Assembly: GCA_963809825.1 (NCBI GenBank)
Contig: CAWELJ010000006.1
Span: 190,613-254,612 of the forward strand
Direction: 5' to 3'
Length of the DNA: 64,000 bases
From: Bog-473 sp963809825
Lineage (GTDB): Bacteria; Actinomycetota; Acidimicrobiia; Acidimicrobiales; RAAP-2
The position numbers and the translations under genes were made by a program. Every line of letters begins with the position of its first letter. Positions within the stretch are counted from its first letter, which is position 1. Of the stretch, positions 52,658 to 61,811 are shown one piece after another. The notes under the pieces are model-generated. The model was not told where the DNA came from. It saw only the letters and a program-made list of their open reading frames with translations, and searched no databases.

Positions 52658-53475
52658 ATGAGAGGCCGGCGGCGGAAGTACCGGGTCGGAGCGAAGACGG
52701 TGAATTTCACCAGCGCCGGGCTGGTCGCGTCCGCCATCGTCGTGGTCATGGCGGTCACCGCACCGTCCGGCGTGGCACCGAGTCTTTTCGCGTCACCCTC
52801 GCATGTCCGCGGTCCCAGCTTGCCCGCGCTGCCCTTCCAGTCCCTCGCCCCCGCGGCGGCACGCGAGCCTGTCTCCCAGCTCGGTCTGTCGACGACGACA
52901 GCGTCCGGGTCCGGGTCCGGGGTGCCGAGGGGCGGGACGACGACGGTCACATCGCACACGGTGTCGTCGGCCATCACCGCCGTCCCGACCGTGACCCTGC
53001 CGCCGGCGCAGCACTCGAGCGCCATCGCGGCGCCGGCCGGGCCGGGGGAGACCGGTGCCGGCCACGGCTTGGGCACCACCCCTGATTCGGGGAGTGCGGG
53101 TGCGGCGGCGTCGGATGCACGCTCCTACGCAAGCGGCAACGTCCCCAATCGTCCCGGCGGCAAGCGCGGAACGGCGGCAACGGGAACGGCGGCAACGGGA
53201 ACGGCGATCACGGTGCCGGTGGCGAGGGTCACGGTGACGGCCAGTCGTTCACGAGCGCGGGATCGCCGGCGGTGCAAGGCACCTTCGGTCCGTCCGTCCC
53301 GCTCGGCGCTGTCGGATCCCCGGAGCGAGGCCCGGCGCCCGACGCCGGAACCGGTGACCCGTCGAACAGTGGGTCCCAAGAAGGCCCGCCGTCGGCACCG
53401 GGACACAGCTGGGGCGACGGCCAGGACGGACACCCTGGCGGACCTCCCGGTCATCCCTCCCACTCCAGAGGATGA
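52658..53475 (+). pseudogene. Secreted Ser/Thr/Gly-rich protein of unknown function, apparent frameshift
   Basis: ATG 52658 (MRGRRRKYRVGAKTVN) follows GGGGG. A signal-like helix (SAGLVASAIVVVMAVTAPSG) leads to a Ser/Thr/Pro-rich stretch. Up to about 53160 this frame reads naturally; after that the -1 frame, open to a stop at 53475, gives Gly/Asn/Asp-rich sequence (NGGNGNGGNGNGDHGAGGEG, GSPERGPAPDAG). Joining the two needs one extra base near 53160-53172, most simply an A in GGAAC. The result is about a 272-residue secreted, intrinsically disordered protein. The 220 bp before it hold no gene. Confidence 0.45.
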
Positions 53476-53558
53476 GGACGCAGACGTCCTAGTCGGGCGA
53501 TCGCCGGGCGGGGCCCGCGGCAGTCACAGGTCCAACAGCGCCGCGGTACCGTCAAGGG

Positions 53559-55454
53559 ATGGGCATACCGGACGAGGAGGTCGCCCAGGTCCGGGCGGCC
53601 ACCGACATCGTGGCCCTCATCAGCGAGCACGCGGCGCTGAAGAAGGTGGGCCGGCGTTGGAGCGGGCTGTGCCCGTTCCACACCGAGAAGACGCCCTCGT
53701 TCAGCGTCAACGCCGAGGAGGGCTTCTACTACTGCTTCGGCTGCCAGGAGTCGGGCGACGCCATCACTTTCGTCCGCGCCATGGAGCATCTCGATTTCGT
53801 CGACGCAGTGCGGCTCCTGGCGGACCGGGCAGGTGTCACGCTGCACGAGGACCAGGAGATGGGGCGCGACCACAAGCGCCGCTCCGAGCTGCTCCAAGCC
53901 ATGGAGCGAGCCGTCGAGTGGTACCACGAGCGTCTCCTCCGCTCGCCCGATGCCGGCCCGGCCCGCGACTACCTGCGCTCGCGCGGGTACGACGGCGACG
54001 TGGTGCGCCAGTTCCGGTTGGGGTGGGCACCCGACGACTGGGACGCCCTCGCCAAGGCGTTGAAGTTGCCCGAGAAGATCCTCTCGGACTCGGGACTCGG
54101 TTTCGTGAACCGGCGCGGACGCGCGCAGGACTTCTTCCGCGGCCGCGTGCTCTTCCCGATCTGCGACCCGTCGGGCCGCCCCGTTGCCCTCGGCGGTCGC
54201 ATCCTGCCGACCCGGCCCGGCCAGGGGCCGCCGGACCGTCCCGAGCCCAAGTACAAGAACTCCCAGGAGTCGCCGATCTACTCCAAGCGACGGACGCTCT
54301 ACGCCCTCAACTGGGCCAAGCAAGGGGTTATCGCGCAGGGTGAGGTAGTGGTGTGCGAGGGCTACACCGACGTCATCGGCTGCTTCCAGGCCGGCGTGCC
54401 GTGGGCCGTGGCGACCTGCGGCACGGCGCTGGCCGAGGAGCACTTCACGTTGCTGCGCAACTTCGCCAAGCGGATCGTGCTCGCGTACGACGCCGACGCG
54501 GCGGGACAGAGCGCGACCTCGCGCGTGTACGAGTGGGAGCGCAAGCACGAGGTCGACGTCGTGGTGGCGGACCTTCCCGGCGGGAGCGACCCCGGTGACC
54601 TGGCTCGCACCGACCCGGGCGGTCTGGCCCGCGCCATTAAAGAGGCCCGGCCCTTCCTCCAGTTCCGGGTGGACCGGATGCTGGGCAGCGGCGACCTGAC
54701 GACGGCGGAAGGGAGGGCGCGGGCGGCGGAGGCGGCGCTGACCGCGGTCGCCGAGCACCCCGATGATCTGGTCCGTGACCAGTACGTGATGCAGCTGGCC
54801 GACCGGTGCCGCGTCGACGCGGCGCGGCTCCGGGAGCGACTCGACCACCTGAGGGCGCATCCGCCAGCCGAAAGCCCGTCTCGGCGCAGCCGTGCCCGTC
54901 GTGATGAGCCACCCCCGATGGAGTACCCCGAGGACGACGGCGACCGGTACCCGCCCGCAGACGATGGCGGCGATGCGGCCCTGGCGGCAGCGCTGCGACC
55001 AGGACCGGGACTCGAGGCCCTCAAGTTGGCCGTCCACCGACCCGAAGATGTAGCTGACCGAGTGCACGCGGTCCTCTTTGCCGACCCTGTGCAGCGTCAC
55101 GCGTTCGTCGCCCTCTTGGAGAACGACAGCGTGCACGATGCAGTGGAGTCCGCGTCACCGGAGGTGGCGAGCCTGTTGCGACGCGTCATTGTCGAGGAAC
55201 CGATGGCTGGTGACCCGGAATTGGGCGACCCGGTCGACTCCGTGGTCGCGGTGCTCCTGCGCGGGGCGGCACGGCGCGCAATGACCGACATCGAGATCGA
55301 GTCGCGAGCGGGGGGTGACGACTCGTGGCAGGCGCAGGCGGCCGAGACCGTGCAAGTGCGGCTCTGGCTGCGTGAACTCGAGGAATCTCCATCCGGACGC
55401 GACGCTGCCGATCGGTTGGTAGCGTGGTTGGTCCAGAGGGACACCGGGGAGTGA
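53559..55454 (+). CDS. dnaG: DNA primase
   Basis: A 631-residue primase. The CHC2 zinc ribbon has Cys38, His41, Cys59 and Cys62 (LCPFHTEKTPSF and YYCFGCQESGD). The TOPRIM site is CEGYTDVIGC with Glu267, followed by AYDADAAGQSA. The C-terminal half carries the DnaB-binding helical region, after a low-complexity Arg/Asp/Pro linker. It makes RNA primers for replication. ATG 53559 is 6 nt after TACCGT (53547-53552) and also follows AAGGG. Confidence 0.97.
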   Translation: MGIPDEEVAQVRAATDIVALISEHAALKKVGRRWSGLCPFHTEKTPSFSVNAEEGFYYCFGCQESGDAITFVRAMEHLDFVDAVRLLADRAGVTLHEDQEMGRDHKRRSELLQAMERAVEWYHERLLRSPDAGPARDYLRSRGYDGDVVRQFRLGWAPDDWDALAKALKLPEKILSDSGLGFVNRRGRAQDFFRGRVLFPICDPSGRPVALGGRILPTRPGQGPPDRPEPKYKNSQESPIYSKRRTLYALNWAKQGVIAQGEVVVCEGYTDVIGCFQAGVPWAVATCGTALAEEHFTLLRNFAKRIVLAYDADAAGQSATSRVYEWERKHEVDVVVADLPGGSDPGDLARTDPGGLARAIKEARPFLQFRVDRMLGSGDLTTAEGRARAAEAALTAVAEHPDDLVRDQYVMQLADRCRVDAARLRERLDHLRAHPPAESPSRRSRARRDEPPPMEYPEDDGDRYPPADDGGDAALAAALRPGPGLEALKLAVHRPEDVADRVHAVLFADPVQRHAFVALLENDSVHDAVESASPEVASLLRRVIVEEPMAGDPELGDPVDSVVAVLLRGAARRAMTDIEIESRAGGDDSWQAQAAETVQVRLWLRELEESPSGRDAADRLVAWLVQRDTGE

Positions 55455-55473
55455 CACAGTTGGCAGGACGAGG

Positions 55474-56826
55474 GTGAGCGAGGATTCGGCAATCGCGATC
55501 GACGACGACGGTGTCGACGCGCCGCCCGTGGCTTCCGATGCGCTCGCGCCGATTGCGCACGTCGCATTGCCTCCGGGCGTCTCGCAGGTCGACTTCGACG
55601 CCGCGCTCGCCATCGGACGCCAGAAGGGGCAGCTCACGCAGGACGAGCTGATCGAGGCGTTGCACACGGTGGAGCTCACGCCCGAAGTGCTCACCACGCT
55701 GCTCACCCGCATCAACGCGGAGGGTGTTGAGCTCGTCGAGGAAGACGAGGTGGAGCTCGCCGTCGTCGAAGTTGTGCCGCGGAAATCTCTCCGCGCCGGT
55801 AACAGGACGAACGGCGTGAAGTCCGAGACCCGCCGCGAGACCAACGGCAAGCGTGCCGTTTCGGGCGACTCGGGTGGCAGTGCCGAAGACCCAGTCCACA
55901 CCTATCTGAAGGAGATCGGCCGGGTCCCGCTGCTCAACGCCGAGCTCGAGGTGGAGATCGCCCAGACCATCGAGGAGGGGAACGCGGCGGCGGCGAAGCT
56001 GGCGGCCCACGACCTCGCGGTGTCGGGGGAGGGGCCCAAGGAGGACCTGCTCAATGCCGGCGAGCAAGCCCGGTGCAAGCGTTTCGTCCGCAATGGACTC
56101 CGGGCCAAGGACGAGCTCATCGAGGCCAACCTGCGGCTGGTGGTGTCGATCGCCAAGCGCTACCGCAATCGCGGCCTGGCGTTCCTCGACCTCATTCAGG
56201 AGGGCAACCTCGGGCTGATGCGTGCCGTCGACAAGTTCGACCACACGAAGGGTTTCAAGTTCTCCACCTATGCCACGTGGTGGATCCGCCAGGCGATCAC
56301 CCGCGCCATCGCCGACCAGGCGCGCACGATCCGGATCCCGGTGCACATGGTCGAGACGATCAACAAGGTGGTGTGGGCACAGCGGCAGCTTCTGCAAGAA
56401 CTGGGTCGCGAGCCGACGATCGAAGAAGTGGCGCACCGGGTCGAGCTCCCGATGGAACGCGTGCGCGAGATCCTGCGCATCAATCAGGACACGGTCTCGC
56501 TCGAGCAGCCGGTGGGCGACGAGGACGACTTCAACCTTTCCGACCTGATCGAAGACAGGGGAGCGGTGGTCCCCGACGACGCCGCCACGCGGTCGCTGTT
56601 GGATGCGGCGGTGCGGGAGGCGCTTGGCCACCTCTCCGAGCGCGAGCAGGACGTCGTACGGCTCCGGTTCGGGCTCGACGACGGCAAGATCCGCACGCTC
56701 GAGGAAGTGGGGCGCGAGTTCGGTGTGACCCGGGAGCGGGTGCGCCAGATTGAGTCCAAGACCCTGGCCAAGTTGCGCCGTCCCGATGCGGCCCACCTCT
56801 TGAGGGACTACCTCGAAGAGTCCTGA
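55474..56826 (+). CDS. rpoD: RNA polymerase principal sigma factor RpoD (sigma-70)
   Basis: A 450-residue group-1 sigma factor. Region 1.1-like N-terminus is acidic. Region 1.2 PVHTYLKEIGRVPLLNAELE is followed by region 2 DLIQEGNLGLMRAVDKF and FKFSTYATWWIRQAITR, region 3 HMVETINKVVWAQRQLLQEL and region 4 GVTRERVRQIESKTLAKLR. It directs transcription of housekeeping genes; its -10 preference matches TANNNT boxes in this window. Start GTG 55474 follows GGACGAGG. It is followed by a hairpin. Confidence 0.97.
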   Translation: MSEDSAIAIDDDGVDAPPVASDALAPIAHVALPPGVSQVDFDAALAIGRQKGQLTQDELIEALHTVELTPEVLTTLLTRINAEGVELVEEDEVELAVVEVVPRKSLRAGNRTNGVKSETRRETNGKRAVSGDSGGSAEDPVHTYLKEIGRVPLLNAELEVEIAQTIEEGNAAAAKLAAHDLAVSGEGPKEDLLNAGEQARCKRFVRNGLRAKDELIEANLRLVVSIAKRYRNRGLAFLDLIQEGNLGLMRAVDKFDHTKGFKFSTYATWWIRQAITRAIADQARTIRIPVHMVETINKVVWAQRQLLQELGREPTIEEVAHRVELPMERVREILRINQDTVSLEQPVGDEDDFNLSDLIEDRGAVVPDDAATRSLLDAAVREALGHLSEREQDVVRLRFGLDDGKIRTLEEVGREFGVTRERVRQIESKTLAKLRRPDAAHLLRDYLEES

Positions 56827-56828
56827 TC

Positions 56829-56846
56829 CACCCCGCTCGAGGGGTG
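56829..56846 (+). terminator. Hairpin terminator after rpoD
   Basis: CACCCC (56829-56834) and GGGGTG (56841-56846) form a perfect 6-bp stem with a GCTCGA loop, 2 bases after the rpoD stop, before tRNA-Asn. No U-tract. Confidence 0.55.
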
Positions 56847-56908
56847 CTGCTGGCATCTGCGGCAGTGCGGCCCGCTGCTAACGTTCGGGGGCTGTTTTCT
56901 CAACCCTT

Positions 56909-56980
<72 letters not shown>

Positions 56981-57078
56981 CATTTCGTCGTCGTTCTCGC
57001 TGGTCAGCGGTGGTAGGTCCAGCACCTCACCCTCCACTTCACCTTCGTCGTCGCGCGCCACGTGCGCGATCTCCTTCG

Positions 57079-58195
57079 TCACCACGTGCGATCGGGACCA
57101 CGTTGCCGCCGCCCGTGAAGCGGGTTGAGCGCCTGGGCGAGCAGCGCGTCGCGCTCCTCGGAGGCGTGTTCGTAGCGCACCACCATGGCGACCGACTTCC
57201 ACCCGCCACGGCTCATGATCTCCTTGGTGCTCGCACCGGTGGTGGCGAACATGGTTGCGGCGAAGTGGCGCAGGTCGTGGAAGCGCACCCAGGTGAGACC
57301 GGCCCGCCGGCGTGCGGTCTCCCAGATGACCCAGAAGTTGCTCGGGCGCAGCCGCTCGCCCGTGGCACCGATGAAGAGGGGAGCGTCGCTCTCGGGGCCG
57401 ACGAAGCGCCGCAGGTGGTCCTCGAGCGCCGGCATGACCGAGCGCGGCATGTAGACCTTGCGGGGGTCGCCGTTCTTCGTCGGGCCGAGCTCGAGCGAGC
57501 CGTCGTGGAACTCGTGCAGGGCCCGCTCGACCCGCACGGTGCCGGCCACCAGGTCGATGTCGGAGCGGTTGAGCCCGAGGACCTCGCCCCGGCGCAGCGT
57601 CCCCCAGGCGGCCAAGATCACGGCGGCCCGGTACTGCTCGGGCATGGACTGCGTGAGGGCGGCCACCTGGTTGACGTCGGGGATGCGGCGCTCTTTGACC
57701 CGGTCGGTCCCACCGCCCTTCACCCGGCAGGGGTTCTTGAGGATCAGGTCGTCGGTGATGGCGGTGTTGAAGATGGCCTTGAGCAGCCGGTAGGCGGAGC
57801 GGGCCGACACCGGGCGTGTCGGCGGCCAGGTCGGCGTACCAGGCCCGCACGTGGACCGGTGTGATCTTGGCCAGCTCCCGTTGGCCGAAGTGCGGGGACT
57901 TGAGCTGGTTGTCGATGAGCCAGCCGTAGTACTCGCGGGTGCGAGGGCGGATGTCGGTGCGTTGGGCCAGCCACAGATCGGCGTAGCGGGCGAACGAGAT
58001 CCGGCCGAGCTCAGGGTCGACCCAGTCGCCGCGGTGGATGGCGGCGGAGACCGAGTCGAGGAAGGCGTTGGCGTCGGCCTTCTGAGTGAAGGTCGTCGGG
58101 GCCACATGCCGACGGCCTTCGTGCCAATAGGCGGCCTGGTAGCGACCGCTGGCAAAACGTCGCACGTTGCCGAAATGCCGTCGATTGCCTGTCAC
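57079..58195 (-). pseudogene. Tyrosine recombinase (phage-type integrase), one frameshift
   Basis: From GTG 58195 the N-terminal part has a SAM-like arm domain (FASGRYQAAYWHEGRRH) and core-binding SAM domain (AKITPVHVRAWYADLAAD). The catalytic domain continues in another frame: WGTLRRGEVLGLN (Arg I), KNGDPRKVYMP (Lys), FHDLRHFAATM (His-x-x-Arg), GGWKS and VRYEHASEE (Tyr). One base too many at about 57810-57814 (CCGGG run) separates the two frames; removing it gives about 371 residues. All catalytic residues are intact. It would integrate and excise DNA at tRNA-Asn. If the frameshift is real the element is locked in place. Confidence 0.8.
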
Positions 58196-58288
58196 TGCTG
58201 CATCTCCCTGAGTCCAGATCGCTCGAGCTGGGAGGCGAACGCCGACGGAGTCTGCGTAGTCGAGCAACTCCAGGCCACCTTGCGTCGA

Positions 58289-58543
58289 TCAGGCTATCGG
58301 CCGGCTGCGCGGCGCCATCGAGGGCGACCGCCTGACCTCGACGCGCTGCTCGTCGAGCCAGACGTCGAGCGCACCGGGATCGAAGCGCACGAACCGGCCA
58401 ACCTTCAGGAACGGGATTCGCCGCTCGGCCACCAGACGTCGAATGTGCCGGTCCGTCACACCCATCGCCTCTGCCACAGCGGCCACATCGAGCAGGGGAG
58501 TGGCGGCACTCAAACGAGGTTGAGACTCGGTCGTTTCATGCAT
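58289..58543 (-). CDS. Excisionase/MerR-type helix-turn-helix protein
   Basis: An 84-residue protein from ATG 58543, with a GGAAGGAG site. LLDVAAVAEAMGVTDRHIRR is a winged helix-turn-helix start, and VAERRIPFLKVGRFVRF is the family's wing with the KVGRFVRF turn. DPGALDVWLDEQRV ends the domain. This is the HTH_17/excisionase profile used by integrative elements for DNA bending. It lies upstream of the integrase on the same strand (94 bp) and is probably its partner. Confidence 0.85.
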   Translation of the reverse strand: MHETTESQPRLSAATPLLDVAAVAEAMGVTDRHIRRLVAERRIPFLKVGRFVRFDPGALDVWLDEQRVEVRRSPSMAPRSRPIA

Positions 58544-59062
58544 GGTTGCTCCTTCCAAAGCGGGACGGAACATCCCTCCCTACCTAGTAAATGGACATCG
58601 AGCGACCCGAAATAGGACAACATCCAGGTCAGAGCAACGCGGAAAATCGTCTGTGCAACGTCAGAACGATCCGCTGAAGACATCATTAGGGCAAGAACAC
58701 GATCGAACGGGGGGCAACGAAGAATAGGGATGACCAGAGAGCACCAGAGCGAAACAGGGAGGAGCAAGGAGCAACACAGACAAGATCAATCAGATGCGGA
58801 AAGTGAGAGGGAGAGTCGGATATCCCAATCCACCAGCGATTCCAATCCCAACATGAGAGTTCTTCTCTACCGCTTCAAGCCCCCTCGCCTCGGGCGGCGG
58901 CTGCGCCGCCGCCTCGGCGGGCGGGGAATGAACATGCCAACTGTTCGGGCGACCGACGTCTTCACCCTCGCGACATGGCGCCCCAATATTGGATGGCCTC
59001 GCCGGACTGGCCCTCAGCCGTACCGGAGGCGGCACACCGGAGACCGATGGATTAGGCATGTA

Positions 59063-59084
59063 GGCCGGCCGGATCCGGCCGGCC
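59063..59084. repeat. Perfect 22-bp palindrome centred on GGATCC
   Basis: Eight-base arms GGCCGGCC on both sides of the GGATCC core give a fully self-complementary 22-bp sequence in the gene-poor stretch. It could be a hairpin terminator for transcripts of either strand or a protein-binding site. Confidence 0.85.
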
Positions 59085-59112
59085 ATTCGCATTGTGGTCT
59101 CCGCGGTCGCCC

Positions 59113-59188
59113 GGTTGGTCAAGGGTCGCTGCGGGACTCCGCTTTGCTCCGTGTCCTCACTTAGCCTGCGGCTTCCCCTTGACCAACC
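59113..59188. repeat. 13-bp inverted repeat with 50-bp spacer
   Basis: GGTTGGTCAAGGG at 59113-59125 is exactly reversed and complemented as CCCTTGACCAACC at 59176-59188. The right arm is followed by a partial direct repeat of CCTTGAC. It could fold as a long stem-loop or mark recombinase arm sites. Confidence 0.8.
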
Positions 59189-59317
59189 TTGACAGGGGAA
59201 CGAGAGGGCGAGGGCTCGACAACGAAACTCTTCAAAATTCCGGAGGCACGTGGAGGGCACAATTATCTCGACGTCAAAATTGGCTGCCTGTCGAATCGGC
59301 CTTCACCTGCGGGCTTC

Positions 59318-59367
59318 TGGTGGTCGGGACCGGCGTCGAACCGGTGAGCTCACCCCTTTCAGGTCAG
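59318..59367 (-). other. tRNA 3'-half-like sequence (tRNA-Phe type), candidate att remnant
   Basis: On the minus strand the order is loop CTGAAAG (would give anticodon GAA), stem GGGTG, variable AGCTC, a perfect T-arm ACCGG-TTCGACG-CCGGT, acceptor strand CCCGACC, discriminator A, then CCA. The 5' half is missing; the bases where the 5' anticodon strand should be do not pair. A half tRNA from anticodon loop to CCA is what a tRNA-targeting integrase leaves behind. Confidence 0.55.
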
Positions 59368-59445
59368 CGTTGGCTCACTCGCTGTGATTCGTCGACACAG
59401 GAAGATGCAAGAAGGCCCAGTTCAGATGAGGCAACAACCCGACGA

Positions 59446-61767
59446 TTACACGTACTTGACGTAGGCCCGGTCGATGGTGCCGTTGAACCTGAACGGCGCC
59501 TTGTCGTAATAGTCGAGCGACACGGGGGACCCGAGCGCGATGCCGATATCGAGGCACTCGTTGGCGGAAAACGCGATGGGACAGGTCACGGGAACGGTGC
59601 CTTCGGCGACGAGCTGCCGTTTACCTTCATCGTCACGTTCAGCGGACCGCGCGGCATCGGCTCGGGATGGTTCGTCTCGATCTCGATCTGCACCTTGCCG
59701 GTCGGCAGCTTTGCCTGCGAGCGGATCTTCGTCCGCTGTATCTCGAAGAGGTTGTACTCGTAACAGAGGATGCCGTCTTCGACGAAGCAGGTGACACCGC
59801 CGGGGAACCCGCCCAACTTGTAGAGCACACCATTGGCATCGGAGGGGATCTCGGCGTCGATGGTGACGACGTTGGGTCTGGTGCCCAGGGCGGGGGCGGA
59901 GAACTCCGGCACGCGCACGGTGTCGCCGAAGAAGGTCCATTCCGTATAGGGCGGCGCCGGGCGCAACTCGGGATGGAACAGCGGAATGTAGAGCCCTCCG
60001 CCGATCGGGAGCGCATTGTTCTTCGCCGCTTCGATGAGGAAGAGCTCCTTCAAGTGCTCGAGCTTTTCCGGCATCTCCGCCGCCAGGTCGTTGGCCTGGC
60101 TCCAGTCCTCTTCGAGGTTGTACAGCTCCCACGTGTCCTTGTCCGGGGTCCATTCGCGGATGCCGGGCGGCACTCCCCGCACCCAGGGGACCCGGGGGCC
60201 GAACGTCGAGGCCATCCAGCCCTGGTGGTAGATGCCGCGACAGCCCAGGATCTCGAAATACTGGGTCTGCAGGCGGCCCTCGGCGGTGGGGTCGTCGAAG
60301 CTGTAGGCGAAGCTCACGCCGTCGATCGAGTCTTGGGGTACGCCGTTCACCTCGCGTGGCGGGGTGATGCCGAGGATCTCGTAGATCGTCGGGACGACGT
60401 CGTTGCAGTGATGGAACTGCGGGCGCGGGGTGGGATCGGGCTTGATCCGGGCCGGCCACCGGATCGCCAACGGGTTGCGGGTGCCGCCGAAGTACCCGGC
60501 CAGGATCATCGTGCCCTTGTAGGGCGTGCTGCCCGCCCAGGCCCATCCGGAATGGTAGATGGGGTCGCTCTTGGGCCCGCCGAGGACGTCCAGGCCGCCG
60601 AGCTCCTCGAGCGCCTCGAGCTGCTGTTCGATGGTGGTGACGATGCCGTTGTGCGCCACCAGCTCGCTGATCGTGCCTTCCTGGCCCTGCGCCGAGGTGC
60701 CGTTGTCGCCCCAGAAGTAGAAGATCAGCGTGTTGTCGCCGTAGCCGAGCGCGTCGATCTCGTCGACGATGCGCCCGGCCTGGACGTCGGCGTGTTCGCC
60801 GTAGGCGGCGCACACTTCCATCAGCCGGCTCTGGAACGGCCGTTCGCTCTCGGGGATGCTGTCCCAGGACGCCATCTGTTCGTGCCGCGGGGTCAGTTGG
60901 GTGTCGGCGGGGATCCAGCCCTTCTCCTTGGCCCGCTCGAACACCCGCTCGCGGTAGGCGTCCCAGCCGTCGTCGAACTTGCCCCGGTACTTGTCGATGT
61001 ACTCCTTGGGCGCGTGGTGGGGGCCGTGGATGGCGCCGCTGGCCCAGTACATGAAGAAGGGCCGGTCCGGGGCCATGGCCTTGTGCTTGTGCAGCCAGCC
61101 GATGGCGTCGTCGGCCAGGTCCTCGTTCAGGTGGTAGCCCTCGTCCGGGGTCTTCGGCGGCAGCACGAACGTCGTGTTGCGGACCAGGTTCGGCTCGAAC
61201 TGCGACGACTCCCCGGCCAGGAACCCGTAGAAGTACTCGAACCCCAGATTCGTCGGCCAGTACTCGAACGGGCCGGTCGGGCCGGCCTCGATGGCCGGCG
61301 TGTTGTGCCACTTGCCCCACGCAGCCGTGGCGTAGCCGTAGTCCTTCAGCACTTCGGCCACGAGCGCGCTGCTCTTGGGAATCCGCCCGGAGAACGCGTC
61401 CCAGTCGTTGGCGAACTCGGTGATCACCCCGGTGCACACCTTGTGGTGATTGCGCCCGGTCAGCAGCGACGCTCGGGTGGGCGAGCACAGGGCGGTCGTG
61501 TGAAACCGGTTGTAGCCGATCCCCTCGCCGAGGATGCGGTCCAAGGTCGGGGTGTTGATCTCGCCGCCGAACGTCGACGGCTGCCCGGGACCGGCGTCGT
61601 CCATCAGCACGATGAGGATGTTCGGAGCATCCTCGGGGAGCCGACGCGGCGTCACGCGCTGGCTCGTAGACCGACTCCTGCATCGAGAGGCTGGCCGTAC
61701 CGGCCATCGGCGTCGGGGGGAACGGAAGGGAGTCCTGCTTTTCCAACCTCTTTTGCGGAACGGTCAT
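59446..61767 (-). pseudogene. Arylsulfatase (Cys-type), two frameshifts
   Basis: The main frame 59586-61655 holds a type I sulfatase: NILIVLMDDAGPGQPSTFGG (metal-site start), the formylglycine motif LCSPTRASLLTGRN (C-x-P-x-R), and AWGKWHNTP. The N-terminal MTVPQKRLEKQDSLPFPPTP stretch from ATG 61767 is in another frame, joined if one base at about 61661-61662 is removed. The C-terminal AEGTVPVTCPIAFSANECLD tail is in a third, joined by adding a base at about 59614-59619. The full protein would be about 772 residues. It hydrolyses a sulfate ester after its Cys is converted to formylglycine by the maturase encoded before it. Confidence 0.8.
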
Positions 61768-61811
61768 CGGGTTCTCCCTCTCTTCGGCTTGGTGTGGGGT
61801 TCTCTGCAGCG

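Larger units (their letters stand above)
56981..59362. mobile_element. Remnant of a tRNA-linked integrative element
   Basis: A tyrosine integrase and an excisionase-like protein sit directly next to tRNA-Asn, followed by a gene-poor, palindrome-rich stretch and a tRNA 3'-half-like sequence at 59318-59367. I found no second copy of the tRNA-Asn 3' end in the window, so the other boundary may lie outside or be lost. The span given is from the tRNA to the tRNA-like fragment and is an estimate. Confidence 0.4.
58544..59445. other. Gene-poor region between the integrase module and the sulfatase
   Basis: About 900 bp with no gene I would defend. 58570-58860 is purine-rich on the plus strand and less GC-rich than the rest. 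It also contains a 7-bp GGCGGCG/CGCCGCC hairpin at 58894-58911, a 22-bp palindrome at 59063-59084, a 13-bp inverted repeat (59113-59188) and the tRNA 3'-half-like sequence. The frame at 58730-59164 is compositionally odd and has no clear start site or family. Confidence 0.6.

Noticed and set aside
59092..59763. 223-residue plus-strand frame with VVGTGVEPVSSPLSGQ
   Set aside because: That string is the translation of the tRNA 3'-half-like sequence; the rest is antisense to the sulfatase.
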